From NCBI RefSeq assembly GCF_007971225.1, contig NZ_CP042435.1:1987501-2051500 (forward strand): 64,000 nucleotides of DNA. Reading direction: 5' to 3'. This DNA is from Panacibacter ginsenosidivorans (GTDB lineage: Bacteria > Bacteroidota > Bacteroidia > Chitinophagales > Chitinophagaceae). Below, one piece after another: positions 1 through 8,589 of this stretch (position 1 is the first letter of the stretch; the number at the start of each line of letters is the position of its first letter). The notes under the pieces are model-generated. The model made no database searches. It was not told where the DNA came from and worked only from the letters and a program-made list of their open reading frames with translations. The translations under genes were made by a program, and so were the position numbers.

Positions 1-2878
1 GCGATGCATTGCCACTTTTTGCAATTTGTGTTAACGCTTCTTTGAAAATAAGGAATAATTCGTGCCTTACTTTCATACCTGCTTTTATAGATGGCACATC
101 CTTACCCACTTCCATTTGTACGAATATCTCATGATCATTTTGCAAGCCTTCTGCAAATTCTTTCATACGCAAAATAGTTCTTTCCATATTATCATTTGTG
201 GGGTCCAGGCTCCACAACATATCATCCATAGCATCCATCATTTTGCGGCTCTTATCGCTTATCTGGTCTATATATTCTTTTGAACGTATAATATCTTTAT
301 CTGCTTTTATCTTGGCCATTTCGCTAAGCAGGTTGATATTGCTGAGTGTAGTATTGACTTCTTCGTGCAGGTTGCCTGCAATTTCTGTACGCACCTGTTG
401 CATGCTAAGCAGCTTGTTTATTCTTTCTTTATCTATCCAGTATATAACTGCGATACCTGCAAGAATAACCAATGCATAAAACCACCAGGTAGCATAAAAT
501 GGCGGCACAACCACAATTTGTAATACGGTTTCTTTACCGGGCGTGCCGGTACTGTTTTCTGCTCTTACCCTGAAAGTATAATCGCCTGGCGGCAGGTACG
601 TATAAATAGCCTGGTTAAGATCGGTTGTTTCGTTCCAGTCTTTATCAAGTCCATCCAGCTTGTAATGATAATGCAGTTTATCCTGGCTTATATAATTGAG
701 TGCGCTGAATTCAATAGTAATGGAAGTGTTGTCAAAAGGAAGTTCAATTTTCTTTTGTGCAGTGAGTGAATCTACCAGCAATGAAGCATTTGCCAGCTTA
801 AAATCTGTGATGACTGCGGGCGGCGGCGTTGGTGCATCCTTTATACCGGATGGATCAAATACAACGACATTGTGATCAGTTGGATAGATCAATCTGCCGT
901 CCTGCATTTTTACCACACCGGCGGGATTGAAATTATCATAGGAGATACCGTCTCTTCTGTCATAAATAAAAAATATTTTCTTTTCAAGGTTCAAACGGCA
1001 GAGGCCATGCGCAAGGCCCATCCATAAAGTGCCGCTTTTATCTTTTTGCAGTGAGTAGACGGTATTAGAAGGCAAGCCATCTTCTGTGGTTATATGTGTT
1101 ATTTCGTTTGTATTTGTATTCAATACATCCAGCGAGCCACATGCAATAAGAATTATACTATCGTTGTACCTGTACACATCATTTACATTATTGCTCCATA
1201 ACCTGTGACCCGGCGGACAAGTTGTGGTAATATGATCTTCAAGTCTGCCGGTAGTAGTGCTATATTTAAATAATCCTTTGCTTACGCTACCTGCCCATAC
1301 ATAACCTCTCTTATCTGCATAAATTTTATTAATGTACACTGAATCATTTTTTTTAACGGTGCTGTATCCTTTGTGCACATTACCATTAGCAGCCATTTTA
1401 TTCCATTGCACTACCTGGCCGGATTGTGTACCAAACCACATATTACCATATTCATCTTCATCGAGCTGCCTGATTGTTTTTAAACGAAAAATACTGTCTT
1501 CAACAATGGTTGAATTATCTTTCTGCGGATCATAAACAATTATACCGCCACCCTGCAGACCAATCCATACCAGGCCATCTTTTGCCTGCTTCATATCCCA
1601 AACACTATAAGGCTCCCTGTATTTATTTAATGATGCCGGTAACGGGATTGGGATAAATTTTGCATCATAAGCATAGATGCCTGTACCCCATCCGCCAACC
1701 AAAACTTTTCCATTGGTTAATTGTAATGCAGTTTGTGCAGGCCCATCTTTAATGCCACTGCCATCTGGCCTTACAAGACTGTAACTAAAAAAAGATTGTG
1801 CACCCGGGTTAAAAAGAAAAACGCCATTATCAGTACATACCCAAATATTTTGCTGATTGTCCTCATACAACATTATTGCCTGGTCAAACTTTATGCTTTG
1901 CTCATCACGATATTCATTGTCAATTTTTTGAAAAGGTTTTTTACCTCCTGTATATTCAATAATAAAAGTTTTTCCATAGAACCAAAGCTTTCCGTTTCGC
2001 TGTCTTAAAGAGCCCGCTATTTCGTAATATCCTGTGCCGGGAAATTCATCATACAAACTATACTTTTTTGTTTCACCCGTTTTAAAGTTTTTATATTGAA
2101 AAAAAGGTGCGCCACTAACGAGTGGCCAGGTACTGTACCATATATCATTATTGCCCTTTTCAAAAATATGCACTATTACTTTTTCGTCAGGAAGCTGTTG
2201 TAGTAAGGGAATGCTATCCATAATATGCCCACGCATATTGATGTTTCCTGTTTTAAAATTATAAACAGCAAACCCGGGAACACAGGCAAAAACAATTTCG
2301 CTTCTGTCTGCAGACATTTTTATATGAATAGGATCCCAATCTACAGGCAGGCGAAAAAGCGCTACCGGCATAAACTGATCCTTCAAAGTATCATACCGGA
2401 AAACGCCTTTATGCTGAACATAAATAACTGCTGTTCCTGTTGCATCCTGTGCAAGAAACATTATATTATAAGGGTCTTCCTGCATATTACCATACACGGC
2501 TTTATTCTCATAAAGCATTGTATGTTTATTAAAAATGCCAATCTTATCGCCGCTGCATAGCCATAAGTTTGCTTTATCATCTTCTATTAAACCGGTAAGA
2601 TAATCTGCAGGTACAGAGAAAGGGTCAGAGGGTCTGTTACGAAAAGTAATAAACTTATTACCATCGTACCGCTGAAGGCCACTTAACGTATTTAGCCACA
2701 TGTATCCCTGGCGATCCTGAACGATACTGTAAACAATATTAGAGGCAAGCCCGTTGCTGGTGCTGAAATGCGTAAATACGTAACGATTTTCCTGTTGCGC
2801 AAAACAGCAAAACGCTATCAGCAATGCAATGCATAAACATACCTTTTTTTGCAAACTGTTGGTTTTAGTTGTGTTCAA
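1..2878 (-). CDS. Triple-Y/propeller sensor histidine kinase (C-terminus cut by window edge)
   Basis: Membrane sensor kinase that would sense a periplasmic signal and phosphorylate a response regulator not in this window. About 959 residues are visible. A signal peptide (about 1-26, ending CCFAQQ) leads into two-component-regulator propeller blades starting HFSTSNGLASNIVYSIVQD. A Y_Y_Y domain follows near 755-790 (LPPGDYTFRVRAENSTG), then one membrane helix near 793-815 and a HisKA_3 segment with phospho-acceptor His838 (IAGNLHEEVNTTLSN). The ATPase domain is truncated just after its N-box, which reads EALTQIAKS with Gln where Asn is usual. No in-frame ATG precedes the signal peptide; an in-frame stop lies just upstream, so TTG at 2876-2878 (or GTG at 2888-2890) is the start. 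It is divergent from the cytochrome c gene. Family call is firm; ligand unknown. Confidence 0.9.
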   Translation of the reverse strand, partial: MNTTKTNSLQKKVCLCIALLIAFCCFAQQENRYVFTHFSTSNGLASNIVYSIVQDRQGYMWLNTLSGLQRYDGNKFITFRNRPSDPFSVPADYLTGLIEDDKANLWLCSGDKIGIFNKHTMLYENKAVYGNMQEDPYNIMFLAQDATGTAVIYVQHKGVFRYDTLKDQFMPVALFRLPVDWDPIHIKMSADRSEIVFACVPGFAVYNFKTGNINMRGHIMDSIPLLQQLPDEKVIVHIFEKGNNDIWYSTWPLVSGAPFFQYKNFKTGETKKYSLYDEFPGTGYYEIAGSLRQRNGKLWFYGKTFIIEYTGGKKPFQKIDNEYRDEQSIKFDQAIMLYEDNQQNIWVCTDNGVFLFNPGAQSFFSYSLVRPDGSGIKDGPAQTALQLTNGKVLVGGWGTGIYAYDAKFIPIPLPASLNKYREPYSVWDMKQAKDGLVWIGLQGGGIIVYDPQKDNSTIVEDSIFRLKTIRQLDEDEYGNMWFGTQSGQVVQWNKMAANGNVHKGYSTVKKNDSVYINKIYADKRGYVWAGSVSKGLFKYSTTTGRLEDHITTTCPPGHRLWSNNVNDVYRYNDSIILIACGSLDVLNTNTNEITHITTEDGLPSNTVYSLQKDKSGTLWMGLAHGLCRLNLEKKIFFIYDRRDGISYDNFNPAGVVKMQDGRLIYPTDHNVVVFDPSGIKDAPTPPPAVITDFKLANASLLVDSLTAQKKIELPFDNTSITIEFSALNYISQDKLHYHYKLDGLDKDWNETTDLNQAIYTYLPPGDYTFRVRAENSTGTPGKETVLQIVVVPPFYATWWFYALVILAGIAVIYWIDKERINKLLSMQQVRTEIAGNLHEEVNTTLSNINLLSEMAKIKADKDIIRSKEYIDQISDKSRKMMDAMDDMLWSLDPTNDNMERTILRMKEFAEGLQNDHEIFVQMEVGKDVPSIKAGMKVRHELFLIFKEALTQIAKSGNAS

Positions 2879-3438
2879 AAATAAAAACACTCTATCAACT
2901 TATAAAACATACTTCATTTATACCGGATGAACTGCGCTAAAGCATGCATGAACTGTTGCTAAATAAGCAATACACGGTTCATGCAGTAATTATAACACTT
3001 CATACCCAAATGCATTTTTACAAAATAAAATCCATTGCAACTTTACATCATAAATATAAGGCATAGTTAAAGTTGGTTTGGTGATAATGTAACGGGGTTC
3101 TTTCCAGGATCCTGTTTTTTTATTTATACCCTGCATTTGAATATATGGCATCGCCTGTTGTGTCACTCACTTGTACGTTCTGAACAGGTATCAGCTTTCA
3201 GATATCAGCTTTCAGTTGGCAAAGTGTATTTTAACTAAGGCCTGGCTGCTGATTGCTGAGAGCTATTCAAAAGTACAAGAGTGCGACGCAACTAAAGTTA
3301 AATAGTAATACTAAAAGTCCGGCTCATAAAAGTATACTTCATTACAAATTTTATTCAGTTCATACAGGTGCAAAATTTAACTGCTTAAATCCATTTATAA
3401 TTTGGCGTCGTAATTATTAAACCTTGAAATTAACCAAC
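2879..3438. repeat. 560-bp divergent intergenic gap with a facing pair of core repeats
   Basis: The gap separates two divergent genes. It holds core repeats at 3157-3176 (+, GTTGTGTCACTCACTTGTAC subtype) and 3273-3292 (-, GTTGCGTCGCAC subtype), facing each other. The right arm ends in the outer motif AGTCCGGCTCATAAAA near 3315-3330. The spacer carries two copies of ATATCAGCTTTCAG-like sequence (3188-3215). No other gene-like feature is seen; the promoters of both flanking genes must lie here. Confidence 0.85.
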
Positions 3439-4389
3439 ATGTTTAAGAAAATTTTGAAATGGACCGGCATTGTATTGCTGGTATTGATCGCAGGCATTTC
3501 TGTTACTGCAGCATTCAGGCAAAACATGCACTACAATGCGCCATACCCAAACATAACAACAACTACAGACAGTGCAGTTATTGCGAGAGGTAAACATCTT
3601 GCCTACAGTTCTGCGCATTGCATAGATTGCCACAGCACGGCAAATGCAGACTCGTTAATAAAGCTTGGTCTTGATGTACCATTGAGTGGTGGCTTTGATT
3701 TTGATATTGGCATTGGTCATGTTTATTCAAAGAACATTACGCCGGATTCTGCAACAGGCATTGGAAGATTTACAGACAAAGAACTTGCGAGGGCACTGCG
3801 TTATGGCGTACAACCAGATGGAACAATACTTTATGATTTTATGCAGTTTCATAATCTAAGTGATGAAGATCTTACAGCAGTGCTTTCTTTTATTCGTTCA
3901 CAAAAACCTGTGCACAATGTTGTTCCTGAGAACACACTTACTATTATGGGCAAACTGGTAAAAGCTTTTATGGTAAAGCCGGTTGGACCTTCCGGTGAAG
4001 TTCCCGTAGCAGTAAAACAAGATACAACTGCAGTTTATGGAAAATATATGGCAACAAGTATTGCAGAGTGTAACGGATGTCATACACTAAGAGATATGTC
4101 AGGTGCATTTATTGGTGAACCATTTGGCGGCGGCAATAAATTTGAAGAACATGGAAATCCTGTCTTATACACTCCAAATCTTACCACAGATTCGAGCAGC
4201 AGAATATTTGGATGGAGCCAACAGGATTTCATTAATCGTTTCCGCATGGGAAAAGTAATTCCTTACAGCCCGATGCCATGGGGTTCTTTCAGTCGCATGA
4301 CAGATGATGAATTAAAAGCTATCTATAAATTTTTGAAAACAGTTGAGCCTGCGAAAACACCTGCACTACCAGATCTTGCAGAAAAATAA
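3439..4389 (+). CDS. Membrane-anchored diheme cytochrome c
   Basis: Electron-transfer protein anchored to the inner membrane and facing the periplasm. One N-terminal hydrophobic helix (about residues 9-26 from the ATG at 3439) precedes two cytochrome c modules. Their heme motifs are CIDCH (61-65) and CNGCH (211-215). Candidate axial Met residues lie in YDFMQFH and YSPMPWG. A TTG at 3424 would add five residues, but the ATG starts directly before the charged/hydrophobic signal anchor, so I prefer it. The layout resembles the cytochrome c subunits that accompany membrane dehydrogenases, but no dehydrogenase is adjacent. A hemerythrin-domain gene follows 121 bp downstream. Confidence 0.88.
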   Translation: MFKKILKWTGIVLLVLIAGISVTAAFRQNMHYNAPYPNITTTTDSAVIARGKHLAYSSAHCIDCHSTANADSLIKLGLDVPLSGGFDFDIGIGHVYSKNITPDSATGIGRFTDKELARALRYGVQPDGTILYDFMQFHNLSDEDLTAVLSFIRSQKPVHNVVPENTLTIMGKLVKAFMVKPVGPSGEVPVAVKQDTTAVYGKYMATSIAECNGCHTLRDMSGAFIGEPFGGGNKFEEHGNPVLYTPNLTTDSSSRIFGWSQQDFINRFRMGKVIPYSPMPWGSFSRMTDDELKAIYKFLKTVEPAKTPALPDLAEK

Positions 4390-4510
4390 AATTGAATTTT
4401 TAAGATCTGCAACCTGTACATAAAATACAACAGTTCATACCCAAGATCTTTGACTCAAACATACATTACTAAGAAATTTGATCATTAATTAACCACTTAA
4501 AATAAATTTT

Positions 4511-5176
4511 ATGCAACGTTACAATGCATTCAACATGATCCATAAAGCACTTCGTCATATGCTGTACGATACTGCTTTAACTTTACAGCAAACATGGTTT
4601 GCAGACATTAAAGAAGCTGAAACTGCAATTGAAAAAACAGAGGCCGTGATTCATATTTTTGAGCGTCATGCACATCATGAAGACACTTATGTTTTACCTG
4701 CTGTAGAAAAATATAACGCAGCACTCGTAGCTTCTTTTGAAGCAGAGCATAAAAAAGATCTTGGTCTTGGTAATCTGCTTAAGAATCTTATTAATATTTA
4801 CCGCAACGTAAATTTTGAGGAAGAAAGAATTAATGCGGGTTCAGCATTAACCAAAGCGTTTATAGATTTTATGGTATTTAACCTGGAGCATATGGGTAAA
4901 GAAGAGATACTTATCAACAAAGTACTGTGGGAACATTACACAGATGAACAGTTGCTTGACATTAGCCAGCAAATAGCAGCAAGTATTCCACCTGAGGAAT
5001 TGGCTTTTGCTTCAAAGTGGATGATCCGCAGTATAAACAACAAAGAAGCTATCGGCTGGTTGTCTCAGGTAAAAGCAACAGCACCGCCATTTGTATTGCA
5101 ATCCATATTAACTGAAGCTGTAAATACTTTACCTTCAGAACGTGTTGAAAAAATACAGGAAGGGATAGCTGCTTAA
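4511..5176 (+). CDS. Hemerythrin (HHE)-domain protein
   Basis: Predicted cytoplasmic four-helix di-iron protein of 221 residues. The iron-ligand pattern of the HHE cation-binding fold is visible: His11/His16 in IHKALRHM, HAHHED at 53-58, a later EAEHKKD and FNLEHMGKEE. The family stores or senses O2 or NO or helps repair iron centres; which applies here cannot be read from sequence. The C-terminal third (about 150-221) is extra helical sequence beyond the core domain. The gene lies between a diheme cytochrome c and a membrane protein gene 26 bp downstream, so the three may be one transcript handling oxygen or nitrogen oxides (inference). Confidence 0.85.
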   Translation: MQRYNAFNMIHKALRHMLYDTALTLQQTWFADIKEAETAIEKTEAVIHIFERHAHHEDTYVLPAVEKYNAALVASFEAEHKKDLGLGNLLKNLINIYRNVNFEEERINAGSALTKAFIDFMVFNLEHMGKEEILINKVLWEHYTDEQLLDISQQIAASIPPEELAFASKWMIRSINNKEAIGWLSQVKATAPPFVLQSILTEAVNTLPSERVEKIQEGIAA

Positions 5177-5202
5177 CAGATCATTCATTCAAATATAAAG
5201 CC

Positions 5203-5880
5203 ATGCTAAGCCAAATACCAATGTATGTTGTAATCGTTTTTACACTTACAGTAATACTTACATTTATATTTCTGGCAAAAGCATTGCATACCGGAGCAAA
5301 AGTGGTTATGGTTCTTTTTGCATGGCTTTTATTAAATGCTGTATTAGGATGGAAAGGTTTTTATGCGGCAACAGGCGCAACGCCGCCACATTTTGCACTG
5401 GCTGTTGCACCTCCGTTATTAGCAATACTTGTTTTACATATTACTACTAAGGGAAAAGCATTTTTAGCAAAAGCAGAACTTTCTATATTAACACTACTAG
5501 GTATAGTGCGAATACCTGTTGAGCTGGTTTTGTTTTGGCTATACAGTTACAAAACCATTCCGCAGCTAATGACATTTGAAGGAAGAAATTTTGATATTGT
5601 CTCAGGCATTACAGCAATAGCGGTTTTCTTTATTTGTTTCAAAGGCAAAGAAGTTGTACATAAAAACCTACTATTAACCTGGAATATATTAGGGCTGATC
5701 CTGCTTTTAAATATAGTTATCAATGCAATACTCTCAGTGCCTTCACCCATACAGCAATTCGCTTTTGAGCAGCCAAACATTGCTGTACTTTATTTTCCTT
5801 TTATATGGCTGCCCTGTTTTATTGTACCTGCTGTATTATTAAGTCATATTGTTTCTTTAAAAAAGCTAATAACCAAATGA
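5203..5880 (+). CDS. Polytopic membrane protein, function unknown
   Basis: A 225-residue, very hydrophobic protein with about seven predicted transmembrane stretches (starting at YVVIVFTLTVILTFIFLA and ending at FIWLPCFIVPAVLLSHI) and a short lysine-containing C-terminal tail. I do not recognise a characterised family. It begins 26 bp after the hemerythrin-domain gene and is probably co-transcribed with it. Its stop TGA overlaps a possible ATG of a tiny downstream frame (ATGA at 5877-5880). Confidence 0.7.
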   Translation: MLSQIPMYVVIVFTLTVILTFIFLAKALHTGAKVVMVLFAWLLLNAVLGWKGFYAATGATPPHFALAVAPPLLAILVLHITTKGKAFLAKAELSILTLLGIVRIPVELVLFWLYSYKTIPQLMTFEGRNFDIVSGITAIAVFFICFKGKEVVHKNLLLTWNILGLILLLNIVINAILSVPSPIQQFAFEQPNIAVLYFPFIWLPCFIVPAVLLSHIVSLKKLITK

Positions 5881-5984
5881 AAAAGAAATTATTTCTCGCA
5901 ACACCTGCATTGCTTATTTATTTTGCTATGCATCAAATGAAACTGAGCCGCTTCTTCGGTATAAATATTCAGTCAGTTTTATAA
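5877..5984 (+). CDS. Possible 35-residue peptide, translationally coupled
   Basis: The ATG overlaps the stop of the preceding membrane protein gene (ATGA). The frame encodes a short peptide with a basic start (MKKKLF), a hydrophobic middle and a polar tail, ending TAA at 5982-5984. Overlap coupling and the signal-anchor-like start are the only support; there is no recognised homology. It may be chance. Confidence 0.2.
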   Translation: MKKKLFLATPALLIYFAMHQMKLSRFFGINIQSVL

Positions 5985-6012
5985 GTATACACATTAGAAA
6001 AAGCTAAATAAA

Positions 6013-6020
6013 TAATTTTG
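6013..6020 (+). promoter_or_regulatory. TAnnTTTG -7 box (TAATTTTG) before the VOC gene
   Basis: Matches the Bacteroidota housekeeping -7 consensus. It ends only 4 bp before the ATG at 6025, so the transcript would be leaderless or nearly so. No TTTG -33 element is visible at the usual distance. Confidence 0.45.
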
Positions 6021-6024
6021 CTGT

Positions 6025-6681
6025 ATGCTTATAAAAGAACTGGTGTTACTAACTACAGATATTGCAGCAGTAAAAAAATTTTACGAGGAATTAATGGGGT
6101 TCCCTCTTATAAAAGAAACAACGCAAAGTGTTTCTTTCAAAACGGGTAACTCCATTTTATCTTTTGAACTTACCAATTCGTATTTGGTACCTTTTTATCA
6201 TGTTGCATTTTCAATTCCTAATAATAAATTAAATGAAGCTTTGGAGTGGATTGAGCAACGTGTGCCCATTTTAATTTACCTGGAAAAAGAACAAATCGCC
6301 GATTTCAAAGGCTGGAATGCCAAAGCATTTTATTTCCATGATGCGCAACAAAATATCCTGGAGTTTATTACGCATTTTGATCTGCATACAAATGATGAAA
6401 ACCCTTTCTCTGCATCATCTGTAGAAAGCATTTGTGAAATTGGTATTGTTACAGAAAATGTTTTAGCAACATGTGAAGTCATAAAAACAAAATACAACAT
6501 ACCTTATTTTGAAAAAGGACCTTTTCACAATGATTTTGCCGTGATGGGAGATTCACATGGCTTGTTTATTATTTCAAAAACAAATCGTGGCTGGTTACCT
6601 ACACAAAGACCTGCAGAAAAATTTCAGGTGCAGGTGAAGATCGAAGTTGATGGAATTGATAAAGAATTATTATTCGATTAA
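6025..6681 (+). CDS. VOC-superfamily (glyoxalase/dioxygenase-fold) protein, two modules
   Basis: A 218-residue cytosolic protein with an N-terminal VOC module (starts IKELVLLTTDIAAVKKFYEE; its closing strand carries NILEFITHF) and a second weaker module from about residue 130 (ICEIGIVTENVLATCEVI to GLFIISK). The N-terminal module keeps a His (PFYHVAF) and a terminal Glu (LEF) in places where VOC enzymes bind metal, but the substrate is unknown. A TAATTTTG box lies immediately upstream, so it is probably transcribed alone. Confidence 0.75.
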   Translation: MLIKELVLLTTDIAAVKKFYEELMGFPLIKETTQSVSFKTGNSILSFELTNSYLVPFYHVAFSIPNNKLNEALEWIEQRVPILIYLEKEQIADFKGWNAKAFYFHDAQQNILEFITHFDLHTNDENPFSASSVESICEIGIVTENVLATCEVIKTKYNIPYFEKGPFHNDFAVMGDSHGLFIISKTNRGWLPTQRPAEKFQVQVKIEVDGIDKELLFD

Positions 6682-6710
6682 CCCGACTTACTATAATGTG
6701 AGCCTTAGTT

Positions 6711-8273
6711 TTAATGAATTGTTTTAGCAACATTCTTAATATCTAAGTTCATAAATACAGCTGTACCATTTTTAGCAAATAATTCAATTCCTCCATCACT
6801 GTGTTTAGGAAAAACAAGATCAGTAATTGCATACAGGCCATCATTAACAAAAACTTCTACCATGCTTTTATCTATTAATATGCGCAGTTTTATTTTTTCA
6901 TCTGCATTATTTAGATGAACCGTTTCTACGCTGGAAAAATCTTTATGAAAACTGGTATCACCAGATTTTGTTCTGTCTAAGCTGATCGTTTTCGTGGCAG
7001 CGGTATAAGCGATAGTTGTTTCTTCATCACCACTCTTAAAAACATTGATGCCTGCTGTTGCTCCTGCATCAGCTTTTAATTCAAAAGAAATATCCAACGC
7101 TGTTCCTTTTACTGAGTCCAATGATTTTGAAGTATTATTTAATTCAACAGAAGTTTCGCTATAAAGATCTTGCTCGTAGTTATTAAGCTCTGCAGCGGGT
7201 AACTGAAACAATCGCAAACCTTCTGCGGTTTGTTTTAAAGTCAATGACCGTGGCACAGAGTATGCGCCACGAAATCCTTTCGTAGGAATATCATTTGCAT
7301 AGTTCCAGCAATTGGCCCAGCCGATCATTATTCTTCTTCCATCAGATGCAGGAATATTGTTATAAGTAACACCTGCATAAAAATCTTTGCCATAGTCTAT
7401 GTACAAAGGGTAATCAAGTTTATCAGCAGTAAATTTTTTTCCATCAAAATTGCCAGTGAAATATTGTACAGCAATAAAACCTTTCTGCGGGTGGCCTGCG
7501 GATAAAGACAATACCCATTTCTGTTCATTGCTTCCTTCAACTGTAATTGGAAACAGATCGGGGCATTCCCAAATTTTATCTACGTTACCTACACCCCCAA
7601 ATTCACTTAAGAGATTCCATTTTTTTAAGTCAGCAGATGCATAGAATTGCACTTTGTATTCCAGCGATCTAACCACCGCCATTATCCATTTCTTTTCCGG
7701 CGCATACCAGAATACTTTGGGATCCCTGAAATCTGTAAGGTGTATATCCAGCACAGGATTGTTAGCATATTGCTGCCATGTTTTTCCTTCATCAACGCTG
7801 TAAGCAAGGCTTTCATGCTGCGCAAGTCCTTTTCCATTTTTATCAACATGCGAAGTATAAATTGCCACTAAAGGTATTTGTCCATCTTTACCAAAACCAC
7901 TTGTATTAAAACTGTCCACAACAGCACTGCCGCTGAATATCATGATAGTAGTACTGTCATTATTTTTTATTTCAGGAATAGCAAGTGGCCATTGATTCCA
8001 TTCAAACAAATCTTTGCTTACTGCATGCGCCCAACTCATGTGGCCCCATTTGTCTCCATAAGGATTGTATTGCGCAAACAAATGATATTGCCCGTTGGCA
8101 TATACCAAACCATTCGGATCATTGATCCAATTGGAGTCTGTGGTAAAGTGATATAGCGGCCTGTAAGAAAACGTTGTATCTTCTGAACCCGCTTTTTTAT
8201 CTGCCATATTATTGTTGCATGATGCAAGAAACAAACCGTTCGTTACAACCAACAAATAAAAGAATTGTCTCAT
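6711..8273 (-). CDS. GH32 fructan/sucrose hydrolase lipoprotein
   Basis: Glycoside hydrolase family 32 (levanase, inulinase or invertase type), 520 residues. A lipoprotein signal ends LASC with lipidated Cys19, so the enzyme is membrane-tethered. All three catalytic motifs are present: WINDPNG at 49-55 (nucleophile Asp52), FRDP at 182-185 (transition-state Asp184) and ECPDLF at 236-241 (acid/base Glu236). A C-terminal GH32 beta-sandwich follows (about 370-510). It lies downstream of the SusCDEF genes on the same strand, separated from them by a terminator hairpin and a repeat pair, so it may have its own promoter. Whether it cleaves fructan or sucrose cannot be decided from sequence. Confidence 0.93.
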   Translation of the reverse strand: MRQFFYLLVVTNGLFLASCNNNMADKKAGSEDTTFSYRPLYHFTTDSNWINDPNGLVYANGQYHLFAQYNPYGDKWGHMSWAHAVSKDLFEWNQWPLAIPEIKNNDSTTIMIFSGSAVVDSFNTSGFGKDGQIPLVAIYTSHVDKNGKGLAQHESLAYSVDEGKTWQQYANNPVLDIHLTDFRDPKVFWYAPEKKWIMAVVRSLEYKVQFYASADLKKWNLLSEFGGVGNVDKIWECPDLFPITVEGSNEQKWVLSLSAGHPQKGFIAVQYFTGNFDGKKFTADKLDYPLYIDYGKDFYAGVTYNNIPASDGRRIMIGWANCWNYANDIPTKGFRGAYSVPRSLTLKQTAEGLRLFQLPAAELNNYEQDLYSETSVELNNTSKSLDSVKGTALDISFELKADAGATAGINVFKSGDEETTIAYTAATKTISLDRTKSGDTSFHKDFSSVETVHLNNADEKIKLRILIDKSMVEVFVNDGLYAITDLVFPKHSDGGIELFAKNGTAVFMNLDIKNVAKTIH

Positions 8274-8589
8274 AATAAAATTTTAAAAAAGGGAGAAGTT
8301 CAGATAGTTCCTGCTTATGATTAAATATAAAACAATCCTGCCCTCTTCCTGAAATAATTGAGAAAAAAAATCAAATACTTTTTTTGTAGCCGACTTCCTG
8401 TTCTGTGATTGAGCATTGTTGCGTCGCACTCTTGTACGTTCTGTTCGTTGAGTATCATTGAAGAGTACCTTGCTAAAGTACAAGTGTGCGACGCAACAAA
8501 AGCTACATAAGTGTTCCTGTTGCTGGACTCATAAAATAAAAAAGGCCATCTTAAAAGATGGCCCTTACAAAAACAAACCTCAAAATATT
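8274..8589. repeat. 316-bp gap with a facing pair of core repeats plus terminator
   Basis: Cores at 8418-8437 (+, GTTGCGTCGCACTCTTGTAC) and 8478-8497 (-) face each other across about 40 bp. The right arm runs out to the outer motif CTGGACTCATAAAAT (about 8523-8537), next to the terminator of the SusF-like gene. The left part (8274-8417) is AT-rich and must contain the GH32 promoter if that gene is transcribed separately. Confidence 0.85.
8535..8563 (-). terminator. Intrinsic terminator after the SusCDEF operon
   Basis: A 9-bp stem (GGCCATCTT 8544-8552 with AAGATGGCC 8555-8563) is followed, on the minus strand, by a T-rich tract. It lies 27 bp past the stop of the SusF-like gene. Confidence 0.85.
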
